Of a DNA stretch of 30,543 nucleotides, positions 7,365 through 14,717 are shown in pieces. This stretch comes from an uncultured Candidatus Saccharibacteria bacterium (GTDB lineage: Bacteria > Patescibacteriota > Saccharimonadia > Saccharimonadales > Saccharimonadaceae), in assembly GCA_927910745.1 (NCBI GenBank), contig CAKMNX010000002.1, positions 1 through 30,543 of the forward strand. The letters run 5' to 3'. Under the pieces are notes generated by a model. It saw nothing but the letters and a program-made list of their open reading frames with translations. It was not told the origin of the DNA and did not search any database. The position numbers were made by a program, and so were the translations under genes. Within the stretch, counting starts at the first letter, position 1; every line of letters begins with the position of its first letter.

Positions 7365-8369
7365 ATGTTTGATGAAGTGATACGCGCGGTCCAACGCGCA
7401 GACAAAATTATTATTATCCAAGCTGAAAACCCCGATGGCGACAGTGTTGGCAGTAGCCTCGCGCTGGAGGAAATCCTGGGCGATATGGGCAAGCAGGTGA
7501 CGCTCTATTGCCCGGTGGCAGTGCCTAAGTATTTGCGGTATATCCGCGGCTGGGATCGCATTACTGATGAGTTTGACAGTAGTGCCGAGCTGGCGATTAT
7601 TGTTGATACCAGCGCCGATGTCTTGCTGAGCAAAGTGCTCGACGCACCGAGTGCTCGCGCCTTCCTCACGACGCATCCAGTGCTCGTGCTAGACCACCAC
7701 GCGACGGAGAGTACCCTGAGTTTTGATCATACACTCATCAATCAAGATGTGGTGGCGACTGGAGAGCTCATCTACAATCTTGCGCAGCACGCCCAGTGGG
7801 CGATCAACCCACAAGCGGCAGAGAATCTCCTCATCGCGATCATGAGCGATAGCCTAGGTCTGACAACGCAAAACACCACAGCCGACTCTATCCAGACCGC
7901 CGCAGAGCTGACCCGGCTGGGCGCAAGCAATGCCGCTATTGAGGTGCGCCGCCGTGACTTTATGAAAAAAGCGCCAGAAATCCTTCGCTACAAAGGGCGC
8001 TTGATCGAGCGGATCGAGTATATGCTAGATGGCCGCCTGGCACTCATCCATATCCCGTGGGAGGAGATCCAGGAATATAGCGATCAATATAACCCCAGTA
8101 TGCTTGTGCTAGACGAGATGCGTCTAGTGGAAGGGGTAGATGTGGCGATTGCTATCAAGACCTACCCCGATGGCAAGCTGACCGGCAAAATCCGTAGCAA
8201 TGCGCCAGTAGCGGCGATGATCGCTGGCTACTTTGGTGGTGGTGGCCATGCCTATGCAGCGGGTTGGCGGATGTATGAAGACTACCAGCTGGCGATGCGT
8301 GAGATCGTCGAGGCAGCCAGCCGGGCCTTCGTTGAGTATGATGAGAGCGAGGCAGCTCATGGCGATTAA
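7365..8369 (+). CDS. DHH/DHHA1 family phosphoesterase (NrnA-like)
   Basis: A 334-residue DHH-superfamily phosphoesterase resembling NrnA, which degrades short oligoribonucleotides and, in some species, pAp or cyclic dinucleotides. Motif I is NPDGDSVGS (22-30), motif II IIVDTSAD (D81), motif III DHH (110-112), and the C-terminal DHHA1 domain has the GGGGHAYAAG block (H295). Motif I normally starts with a metal-binding His three residues before the Pro (HxNPDGD); here that position is A20, so metal binding may be altered or this is a different DHH subgroup. The 3' end overlaps the cysS start by 11 nt, so the two are translationally coupled. Confidence 0.88.
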   Translation: MFDEVIRAVQRADKIIIIQAENPDGDSVGSSLALEEILGDMGKQVTLYCPVAVPKYLRYIRGWDRITDEFDSSAELAIIVDTSADVLLSKVLDAPSARAFLTTHPVLVLDHHATESTLSFDHTLINQDVVATGELIYNLAQHAQWAINPQAAENLLIAIMSDSLGLTTQNTTADSIQTAAELTRLGASNAAIEVRRRDFMKKAPEILRYKGRLIERIEYMLDGRLALIHIPWEEIQEYSDQYNPSMLVLDEMRLVEGVDVAIAIKTYPDGKLTGKIRSNAPVAAMIAGYFGGGGHAYAAGWRMYEDYQLAMREIVEAASRAFVEYDESEAAHGD

Positions 8370-9837
8370 GTTTGCTAATACACTGACCCGTCACCTCGAT
8401 ACCTTTGTGCCGCTCCAGCCCGGCAAGGTGTCGCTCTACACCTGTGGGCCAACGGTGTATAGCTATTTACATGTTGGCAACTGGGCGGCGTATATCTACT
8501 GGGATATCCTGGTGCGCATGCTTCAGGCGGAGGGCTACGAGGTGGAGCGTGTGATGAATATCACCGATGTCGGCCACCTGACAAGCGATGCTGATGAAGG
8601 CGAAGACAAGCTCGAGAAGGGTGCACGCCGCGAGGGTAAGACTGCTTGGCAGATTGCTACATTCTACGCCGATGACTTTGTCCGCGGGATGAACGCGTTG
8701 CACTTAACATCGCCGAGTCGGCTAGTCCGTGCCACCGACTATATTGACGAGCAAATCCAGCTTGCCATTACTCTCAAGCGTAAGGGGCACACCTACCAGA
8801 CGAGTGATGGGATTTATTTTGATACCAGTACTTTCCCAGCCTATGCAGACTTTGCCCGGCTCGATCTGCGAGCCTTGTGGGCGGGGGCACGGATTGGTCC
8901 CAATAGCGAGAAGCGCCACGCGAGCGACTTTGCTCTATGGAAGTTCTCGCCAACCGGCGTCAAGCGCGACATGGAGTGGCCCACGCCACCGGAGCTGCTC
9001 GACCAGCCACCAACAGATGGCGCGCCAGTGATGGGCTTCCCGGGGTGGCACTTGGAATGCTCGGCGATTGCAATGCACTTCCTTGGCGCGACGCTCGACA
9101 TCCACGCTGGTGGGATTGATCATATTCCTGTACACCACAGCAACGAGATTGCTCAGAGCGAAGCTGCGACAGGCCAACCCTTTGCCCACTACTGGCTGCA
9201 CTGCAACCACCTCAAGGTTAATGGCACGAAGATCAGCAAGAGCCTAGGTAATGGTTACACCTTGACCGACCTCGCTGAGCGGGGCTACACCCCCATGGCG
9301 TACAAGTTATTTGTCTTACAAAGCCACTACTCGCACGAGGGGAACTTTAGCTGGGAAAACCTCAGTGCAGCGCGCAACCGCCTGCGCAAGTGGTATGAAG
9401 TGGCATGCCTGCGCCACCAGACGTATGGGAGTCTAGATGATGACCAGCGCAAGAGTGACGAACAATCGGGCTATGTATCGCTTCTGGCAGCAAGTGGGGC
9501 AGTGCGCGAAGCGCTCGCCAATGACCTTAATACCCCCGAGGCGCTGCGGCTCATCGATGAAGCATTTGATCGGGTGCTAGCACGGCCACTGGTAGCAGTG
9601 TACCATCGTGGATTGGAGGAGTTGCTAGCGGCGATCGATCAGCTACTTGGCCTCGACCTCTGTGAGTCGACGCCAGATATTACAGATGAGGCTAAGAAGC
9701 TCATCCTCCAGCGCCAGCGTGCGCGCGAAGCCCGCGATTGGCCCACAGCCGACCACCTGCGTACTGATCTCACCGCGCAACACATCGCCGTGCGTGATAC
9801 ACCGCAAGGGCCGGTGTGGTGGTGGGCAGAGAAATAA
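8359..9837 (+). CDS. cysS: Cysteinyl-tRNA synthetase
   Basis: A 492-residue class I aminoacyl-tRNA synthetase charging tRNA-Cys. The Rossmann domain has the first zinc cysteine C29 in YTCGPTVY, the HIGH-type motif HVGN (38-41), the second zinc cysteine in WHLECSAIAMHFLG, the downstream zinc ligands in HAGGIDHIPVHHSNEIAQSE, and KISKS (291-295) in place of the usual KMSKS. The helical anticodon-binding region follows, and the C-terminus has the usual ARDWPTADHLRTDL. The ATG at 8359 starts the protein at the expected place; a longer in-frame extension to 8233 lies within the upstream gene. Part of an operon with the DHH phosphoesterase and probably the gene at 9839. Confidence 0.97.
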   Translation: MAIKFANTLTRHLDTFVPLQPGKVSLYTCGPTVYSYLHVGNWAAYIYWDILVRMLQAEGYEVERVMNITDVGHLTSDADEGEDKLEKGARREGKTAWQIATFYADDFVRGMNALHLTSPSRLVRATDYIDEQIQLAITLKRKGHTYQTSDGIYFDTSTFPAYADFARLDLRALWAGARIGPNSEKRHASDFALWKFSPTGVKRDMEWPTPPELLDQPPTDGAPVMGFPGWHLECSAIAMHFLGATLDIHAGGIDHIPVHHSNEIAQSEAATGQPFAHYWLHCNHLKVNGTKISKSLGNGYTLTDLAERGYTPMAYKLFVLQSHYSHEGNFSWENLSAARNRLRKWYEVACLRHQTYGSLDDDQRKSDEQSGYVSLLAASGAVREALANDLNTPEALRLIDEAFDRVLARPLVAVYHRGLEELLAAIDQLLGLDLCESTPDITDEAKKLILQRQRAREARDWPTADHLRTDLTAQHIAVRDTPQGPVWWWAEK

Positions 9838-9838
9838 T

Positions 9839-10513
9839 ATGCGCGAAACTCTATCAGGAGAGACTGCCACACCGCAGGCAGAGCAAGAAGCATCACAATC
9901 ACACCAGAAGATAGCCGCTTTAAACACGGTGTATGATGCAGTGCGGTGCAGAGCATATGAGAATAGCGAATATAACAATCACGACATCAACGAAGCAACG
10001 ATTATACTGGGCGACCTCATTGTGTGTGAAGCGTGCCTCAGTGCTGGGCTGCCACCTGAGGATCTGCCACTGACTAAGCGAACAGGCTATGACATAGGCA
10101 AAACCCTACTCGAGAATATCGACCTTGCCATTGCGGCGTACCTGCCAGACTATGCCAAGAAACTGCCAGACCTTGGCTACGACGGTAGCGGGTTAGCTGT
10201 AGGTTACGATGAGTATAATGTACCTGAGGAAGCTGAGGAGATACCTGACGAAGCATGGCAGACATTGGAGCTAGATATGTCTGATGAGCCGATGGCAGCA
10301 GCGCCGCTTGTCGATCCGCTGCGTGCGCTGGTGCTGATGCATCATTATTACAAGCTAGTCGTTGCGCCGATTGAATGTGGCAATAAAGGGAGACCATGCT
10401 ACGATTGGTCATCGCCCGATACACTCAAGAAAACAGGGGTCATTGCACCAGTTGTGCAGCTATGCATGCGAGGCCAAAAGGTGGTGCACCGCTGCGTACC
10501 GAGAGTATTATGA
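9839..10513 (+). CDS. Acidic protein of unknown function
   Basis: A 224-residue cytoplasmic protein, not recognised, with no signal peptide or membrane segment. It opens with a polar Q/E/S-rich stretch, then a helical domain (NTVYDAVRCRAYENSEY; ATIILGDLIVCEACLSAG; GKTLLENIDLAIAAYLPDYA), a very acidic linker around residues 110-150 and a C-terminal helical part with four Cys in the last third. It starts one base after the cysS stop and so is probably co-transcribed. The last ~20 residues are suspect: the frame one base on reads protein-like from about 10440 to a stop at 10569-10571, so a late frameshift is possible. Confidence 0.65.
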   Translation: MRETLSGETATPQAEQEASQSHQKIAALNTVYDAVRCRAYENSEYNNHDINEATIILGDLIVCEACLSAGLPPEDLPLTKRTGYDIGKTLLENIDLAIAAYLPDYAKKLPDLGYDGSGLAVGYDEYNVPEEAEEIPDEAWQTLELDMSDEPMAAAPLVDPLRALVLMHHYYKLVVAPIECGNKGRPCYDWSSPDTLKKTGVIAPVVQLCMRGQKVVHRCVPRVL

Positions 10514-10585
10514 TGTGATGAATCCCGCATACGACAGGAGTACGGTAGCACAAAATGGTGATGGTGTATAGAGAAAACTACAACC

Positions 10586-11719
10586 TTAACTCTCGCCCTT
10601 AATCTTCTCCACCAATTTAGCCAGTGGCTTGGTGGAGTCTTCACGGGCGTGGGCATTATGCTCGAGATAGTCGTCTAGTAGGACTTTGCAACAGCCAGCG
10701 ATGGGGATGGAGATGAGACCGCCGATGATACCAAAGACGTAGAGGCCGATGGTGATGGCAACAAGGACAATCAGTGGTGTGAGCTCAATCTTGCGCGATT
10801 GAATAGTGGGCGAGATGAAGTTATTCTCGATCTGCTGGTAGATGATGAAAAATGCTGCAAAGATGAGGCCGCCTGGCAAAGCATTAAAGCCAAGCAAAAG
10901 GGAGATCATCACCCCGGCAATCGTAGCGCCAAACATAGGGATGAGGGCTAGGACAAAGGTGACGGCAATGGTGACAAGTGCAAGGTTGCCTGGAATAGCC
11001 GAGAAAAAGAGGCTGAGTACAAAGACCGCCGCACCAGCAAAGAGAGCACCAATGCCTGAGATCGTGAGCTGCCCTGTCACATAGCCTGCTACCACAGCGT
11101 GCATGCGGTGAGCGACCTTTTGGTGGCGCTCCATCGTAGCTTGGTCGCGGTAGAGCCCCCAAAAGCGCTCAGCCCAGGCTGGCCCTTCTGTCAGCATCAA
11201 GAAGGTAAGGACAAGCACCAAGAACCCCGAACCAACTGCCGAAAAAATAGAGCTAATGCCAGCAAGGAGGTTACCGCTGAGGCCGCGCGTCCATGACTCG
11301 ACGCTGCCGCGTGCGCTCTCGACTACTTGATTGACTTGTGCCTGAATATGATACTGCTCGGCAAAAGTACCAAAGCTGTGCCACTGCTCGCCTGCTGTAT
11401 GGATCATCCCTGGCAGGGCATCGATAAACTTGCTTGTCTGCTGGACGATAGGTGGTACCACGAGCACGAGAACCACTCCAAGTAGTGCCACAATACTAAT
11501 GAAAGCGAGTGCGGTGCTGAGTGTCCGGCTACGGTTAGGCAAGCGCTCGACGATGGCATTGACCGGTCCATTGAGCGCTAGCGCGAGGAACCCCGCTGTA
11601 CCAATCATAATCAAGGCAGTCTGCGCCAGATAAATCGCGAGAATTGCAAATGCAAAACCAATTACTACCAGCCAAAACCGCACAAAGGTCTTCGTGTCTA
11701 TCTCTATCCGTACTCTCAT
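10586..11719 (-). CDS. AI-2E transporter / PerM family membrane protein
   Basis: A 377-residue polytopic protein of the AI-2E/PerM family (formerly UPF0118), whose members include autoinducer-2 exporters and Na+/H+ antiporters; the substrate cannot be told here. Two N-terminal helices (about 13-50), another at 68-90, a soluble segment (SKFIDALPGMIHTAGEQWHS to about 150), a helix at 160-178, and the conserved C-terminal block IIYQQIENNFISPTIQSRKIELTPL followed by VAITIGLYVFGIIGGLISIPIAG are the family signature. The start at 11719 has TATACT ending 7 nt upstream. It is convergent with the cysS operon. Confidence 0.92.
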   Translation of the reverse strand: MRVRIEIDTKTFVRFWLVVIGFAFAILAIYLAQTALIMIGTAGFLALALNGPVNAIVERLPNRSRTLSTALAFISIVALLGVVLVLVVPPIVQQTSKFIDALPGMIHTAGEQWHSFGTFAEQYHIQAQVNQVVESARGSVESWTRGLSGNLLAGISSIFSAVGSGFLVLVLTFLMLTEGPAWAERFWGLYRDQATMERHQKVAHRMHAVVAGYVTGQLTISGIGALFAGAAVFVLSLFFSAIPGNLALVTIAVTFVLALIPMFGATIAGVMISLLLGFNALPGGLIFAAFFIIYQQIENNFISPTIQSRKIELTPLIVLVAITIGLYVFGIIGGLISIPIAGCCKVLLDDYLEHNAHAREDSTKPLAKLVEKIKGES

Positions 11720-11726
11720 GCTCTTT

Positions 11727-11735
11727 AGTATACCA
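11727..11735 (-). promoter_or_regulatory. Extended -10 of the PerM-family gene
   Basis: On the minus strand TGgTATACT ends 7 nt before the ATG at 11719. Confidence 0.6.
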
Positions 11736-11791
11736 CGATTTACTGATGGATTAGTGGCTTGTGAGTAGTGGCAGGGCGGTACTTTGCTCCG

Positions 11792-14266
11792 TTATTTTTG
11801 CTCGGGCGAAGGAGGGGTGAGTGGCTCAGTTGGTTCTGGTGCCGAAGTAGCCTGCGGTTGTTGTGGCTGTGGTGACTCAACCGGTGCTGAGGGTTGTGTC
11901 GATGGTACCGGCTGTACCATAGGTGGTTGTACTGGTGTAACTGGCTGAGGTGGGTAGTATGGCTGCTGGGTGGGTGGTTGCGGCTGACCTGTGTAGCTAA
12001 TAGGTGGTTGCTTGGATTGCGCCATTGGTGCTGGCGGGTAAGGATAGCGGGCCTGAGCAGGATTTCTCTTGCGGGTGCTAGCCCAGATAGCAAAGCCAAT
12101 TACTACAATTGCCCCCACGACGATCACCATAAAGCAGATGATAAATATGATGATTGTACCGCGTTCGCTTGATGTGAGTGGAGTGCCTGAGTAATCAAGG
12201 CGGGTGCCGGGATTTGTACTTGGGTCCGTATCGCGGGTGTCTGGGCTTGGTGTCGTAGTCTGATCGGTTTCGTCTCGTGGTTGACTCTGAGCGGTGGATA
12301 GGAATTTTGTTATAAGATAATTGCCTGGGTATTTCCTATTGAGGCTGCTAAATAACCGTGCTGCATTGCTGTAGCGTCCAGCAACAAATTCATCGACGCC
12401 TGTTTGCCATAGTTTGGTGAGTTCACCATTGGTAGCGATGGTGACATGTTGTTTAGCTGCCATAGCGTGGGCATCTTGTGCATCTCGGGCAATACCACTA
12501 CCAAAGCATGATTCCTCTTTCGGGCATGATTGGCGTGCATAGGTTGTAATGCCGACTTGCTCACCCCTGGCATTAAAGGCAGGGCCACCGCTGCTGCCAG
12601 AAGAAATCTCGGTAGTAGTCAAAATAAGCGAGTGCCCACCGCCATCACGCAGGGTTCTACTTGTTGTACCAGTAGAGACAGTGGGGATAGTGCGAGATTG
12701 CTTGGTCTCGGTACCACCATCAACAAGCGCTGGATACCCGACTGCTGTAATGCGGTCGCCGTTTTGGACTGAGCTGAGCGACGACAGCTGCTGAATTGTT
12801 GGGAAGGTACCGCTCATCTTGAGGAGTGCAACATCGGTATATTGAGATGAGAGATTGAAGTCGCCTGGGTTAACCTCTTTATCAATGAGCGTTGCAGTTT
12901 TGTTGGTGGCGGATTTTTGCCAGGTATTTTCTTTAGTAAGGCGGATTGGGTCATCAGATGTCTGGACAACATAGTCGGTACGGCTGTTGCTGATCGTGAT
13001 ATTAGACTTCGGGACAAGCTGCAGATAGGCTATAAGCTTTTGGGCGGCAGCCATATCATCGTTTTTGACTTGGCTGATAAGCTCGCGTATCTGCGTCTCA
13101 GTTGCATAACCCGCTCCAGTGACAAATTGGACATAGTTATCCCACTCTTGTTGGGAGGTTGGGAAGGCGTTGGCAAGGAGATCAGTATCGGTTGTTTCGA
13201 CAACGTGACCATTAGTGACAACAACGCCATCCGATGACACAATCGACCCACTCCCAATGCCACCATTACAAGCCTTTGCTAGTGTGAGCGTATTACTCTG
13301 GACACGAAAGGTGAGGCGAGCACAGCGCATTGCACCAACTCTAACTGTTGCTAACTGATTTTTTGCTACCACACTGAGCATAATGTCGTCGCCGACTGTG
13401 CCGTGGATGTTAGCTGTGTCGGTTGGTGTATTGGCTGCAGCTAGGCGTGCGATCACGGGCTGGCTAGAAGATAGCGCACCGTCCTGTGGCTGCGTGTAGG
13501 AGACGCGAGAGATTACATTTTGCCAGGTAGTGAGCGCATCGCGGTCATTGGCAGGTAGGTTGGTTACGGCAAGCCAGTATGGTCGGTCGTGCTGGACGGT
13601 TAGGTAGTAGTAGGATTGTCGCCAGATAGTGAGCTGACCATTAAGAGCTTTGAGGCGATGTTTGACGTGAAGCTCACGATATTTTTTGCCTGCGATAGTA
13701 ATAGCGCGTTCGTTGATCTCATCATCACGTCCAGCATGAGCAAGGCTTTTGCGTTTCTCTTGGGTGATGATGTCAAGGTTAGACTTCCCCTTGTACTCAG
13801 GGATGCTGTCTTTGCTACCGAAGTAATTTTTGTTACGGTTAGCGGTAATAGTAAGTTGTGACTGCTGCGCAGCGGCTGGCTGTGGTGTACTAGACGTCTT
13901 GTTAGTGAGGTGTAGGGTAATGATGCCGTAGTTGCGTGCCTCTTGGAGTTGATCGCCATTATATGTTTGCCCCTGAAATGTTCCTGGCTCACTGTTGGGA
14001 TTTTGGACAATCCCCTCTGCTGTCATAACTCCTGGGTCGTACTCTAGACTAAAACCCAACTGTGAGGTGATGCGACGCTGCTGCGTTTGGGTATTTGTCT
14101 TGGTAAGAAGGTCGATTGTTTTTTTGCGGCCATTGGGTGACTGAGCACTTGGCTGCGATACTAAATAGAGAGCAATAACACTCCCTACAAGCAGGGTAAT
14201 ACTCACACCAAGTGCAACAAAAAGCACAGGCCGCCGCCCCTGAAAAATAGAAAAACGATGTGTCAT
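11792..14266 (-). CDS. Membrane-anchored trypsin-like serine protease with proline-rich tail
   Basis: An 824-residue protein built as: short N-terminus, membrane helix about 13-36, an extracellular domain of unknown type (about 60-260), a chymotrypsin-fold protease (about 290-615), a short helical repeat-like segment (LWQTGVDEFVAGRYSNAARLF, about 619-640, resembling one TPR), a polar linker, a second membrane helix (about 703-729) and a cytoplasmic tail of about 90 residues rich in Pro and Gln. The triad is H354 (TNGHVVE), D478 (YTDVALLKM) and S559 (SSGSSGGPAFN). Between His and Asp is an insertion of about 100 residues with no counterpart in plain HtrA. Cysteines 315/333 and 581/587 could form disulfides. 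The architecture suggests an envelope protease able to signal across the membrane, but no partner is encoded nearby. Confidence 0.85.
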   Translation of the reverse strand: MTHRFSIFQGRRPVLFVALGVSITLLVGSVIALYLVSQPSAQSPNGRKKTIDLLTKTNTQTQQRRITSQLGFSLEYDPGVMTAEGIVQNPNSEPGTFQGQTYNGDQLQEARNYGIITLHLTNKTSSTPQPAAAQQSQLTITANRNKNYFGSKDSIPEYKGKSNLDIITQEKRKSLAHAGRDDEINERAITIAGKKYRELHVKHRLKALNGQLTIWRQSYYYLTVQHDRPYWLAVTNLPANDRDALTTWQNVISRVSYTQPQDGALSSSQPVIARLAAANTPTDTANIHGTVGDDIMLSVVAKNQLATVRVGAMRCARLTFRVQSNTLTLAKACNGGIGSGSIVSSDGVVVTNGHVVETTDTDLLANAFPTSQQEWDNYVQFVTGAGYATETQIRELISQVKNDDMAAAQKLIAYLQLVPKSNITISNSRTDYVVQTSDDPIRLTKENTWQKSATNKTATLIDKEVNPGDFNLSSQYTDVALLKMSGTFPTIQQLSSLSSVQNGDRITAVGYPALVDGGTETKQSRTIPTVSTGTTSRTLRDGGGHSLILTTTEISSGSSGGPAFNARGEQVGITTYARQSCPKEESCFGSGIARDAQDAHAMAAKQHVTIATNGELTKLWQTGVDEFVAGRYSNAARLFSSLNRKYPGNYLITKFLSTAQSQPRDETDQTTTPSPDTRDTDPSTNPGTRLDYSGTPLTSSERGTIIIFIICFMVIVVGAIVVIGFAIWASTRKRNPAQARYPYPPAPMAQSKQPPISYTGQPQPPTQQPYYPPQPVTPVQPPMVQPVPSTQPSAPVESPQPQQPQATSAPEPTEPLTPPSPEQK

Positions 14267-14274
14267 AATGACAC
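14260..14274. promoter_or_regulatory. 15-bp palindrome over the protease start codon
   Basis: GTGTCAT-A-ATGACAC is a perfect 7+1+7 dyad. It includes the protease start codon (14264-14266) and fills the space between the -10 and the coding sequence. It could be a repressor site or an RNA hairpin hiding the start of a leaderless mRNA. Confidence 0.45.
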
Positions 14275-14283
14275 ACTATAGCA
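14275..14283 (-). promoter_or_regulatory. Extended -10 of the membrane protease gene
   Basis: On the minus strand TGcTATAGT ends 8 nt before the ATG at 14266; a second TATAGT lies about 10 nt further upstream. Confidence 0.55.
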
Positions 14284-14420
14284 TACTATAACACACTGTG
14301 CCATAACCGAGAGCGCTTTAATTATTAATCGGCCGGGTTATCAACTCTTGCCTGTAAAAAGTGTGGTATTTTTCATTGAAAATGAAATATCACTACGGGT
14401 GGTCTGGTACTTTAGTGTGC

Positions 14421-14645
14421 TTACTCCACAATCACCGTCATCCGCACCATCAAACACAGCAAGACAAGTCCTGTGCCAGCCAGCACTGAGACAGCAATAG
14501 TCATGCGGTTGGGGTAGTAGTCAACGGTCTTGGGTTGCTTGGTTTGGCGTGATGAGGGGTGAGTGGTTGGTGTGCCGGTGCGCTTCGATGATTTTTTGGC
14601 TGCGGCCTTGGTTTTAGTTACAGTGGTGTGTGGAGCTTTTGTCAT
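14421..14645 (-). CDS. Small tail-anchored membrane protein
   Basis: A 74-residue protein of unknown function. The N-terminal 45 residues are polar and very rich in Lys, Thr and Ser (KTKAAAKKSSKRTGTPTTH), followed by one hydrophobic helix at about 48-70 (MTIAVSVLAGTGLVLLCLMV). This is the layout of a C-tail-anchored protein with a basic cytoplasmic part. TATACT ends 6 nt before the start. It may precede the membrane protease functionally, but the 150-bp gap and the protease's own promoter argue against one operon. Confidence 0.65.
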   Translation of the reverse strand: MTKAPHTTVTKTKAAAKKSSKRTGTPTTHPSSRQTKQPKTVDYYPNRMTIAVSVLAGTGLVLLCLMVRMTVIVE

Positions 14646-14651
14646 GGCTCT

Positions 14652-14657
14652 AGTATA
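14652..14657 (-). promoter_or_regulatory. -10 of the small tail-anchored protein gene
   Basis: TATACT on the minus strand, 6 nt before the ATG at 14645. It faces the P-type ATPase promoter 45 bp away. Confidence 0.55.
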
Positions 14658-14699
14658 CGCTGTTGTAGGGTAATTTGTCCAGAATGCTTATGCTTCTTG

Positions 14700-14708
14700 T
14701 GCTATAAT
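14700..14708 (+). promoter_or_regulatory. Extended -10 of the P-type ATPase gene
   Basis: TGcTATAAT ending 9 nt before the ATG at 14718, with no Shine-Dalgarno sequence between. Confidence 0.6.
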
Positions 14709-14717
14709 AGATCTATT

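Noticed and set aside
10440..10571. A possible frameshift at the end of the acidic gene after cysS, where the adjacent frame looks protein-like to 10571.
   Set aside because: Both endings are plausible and no homologue is known to me, so the uninterrupted frame is kept.
13600..14010. Long open frames antisense to the S1 protease gene (also 12530-12794 and 13030-13266).
   Set aside because: They lie wholly inside a gene with clear domains, lack start signals and have unnatural composition.
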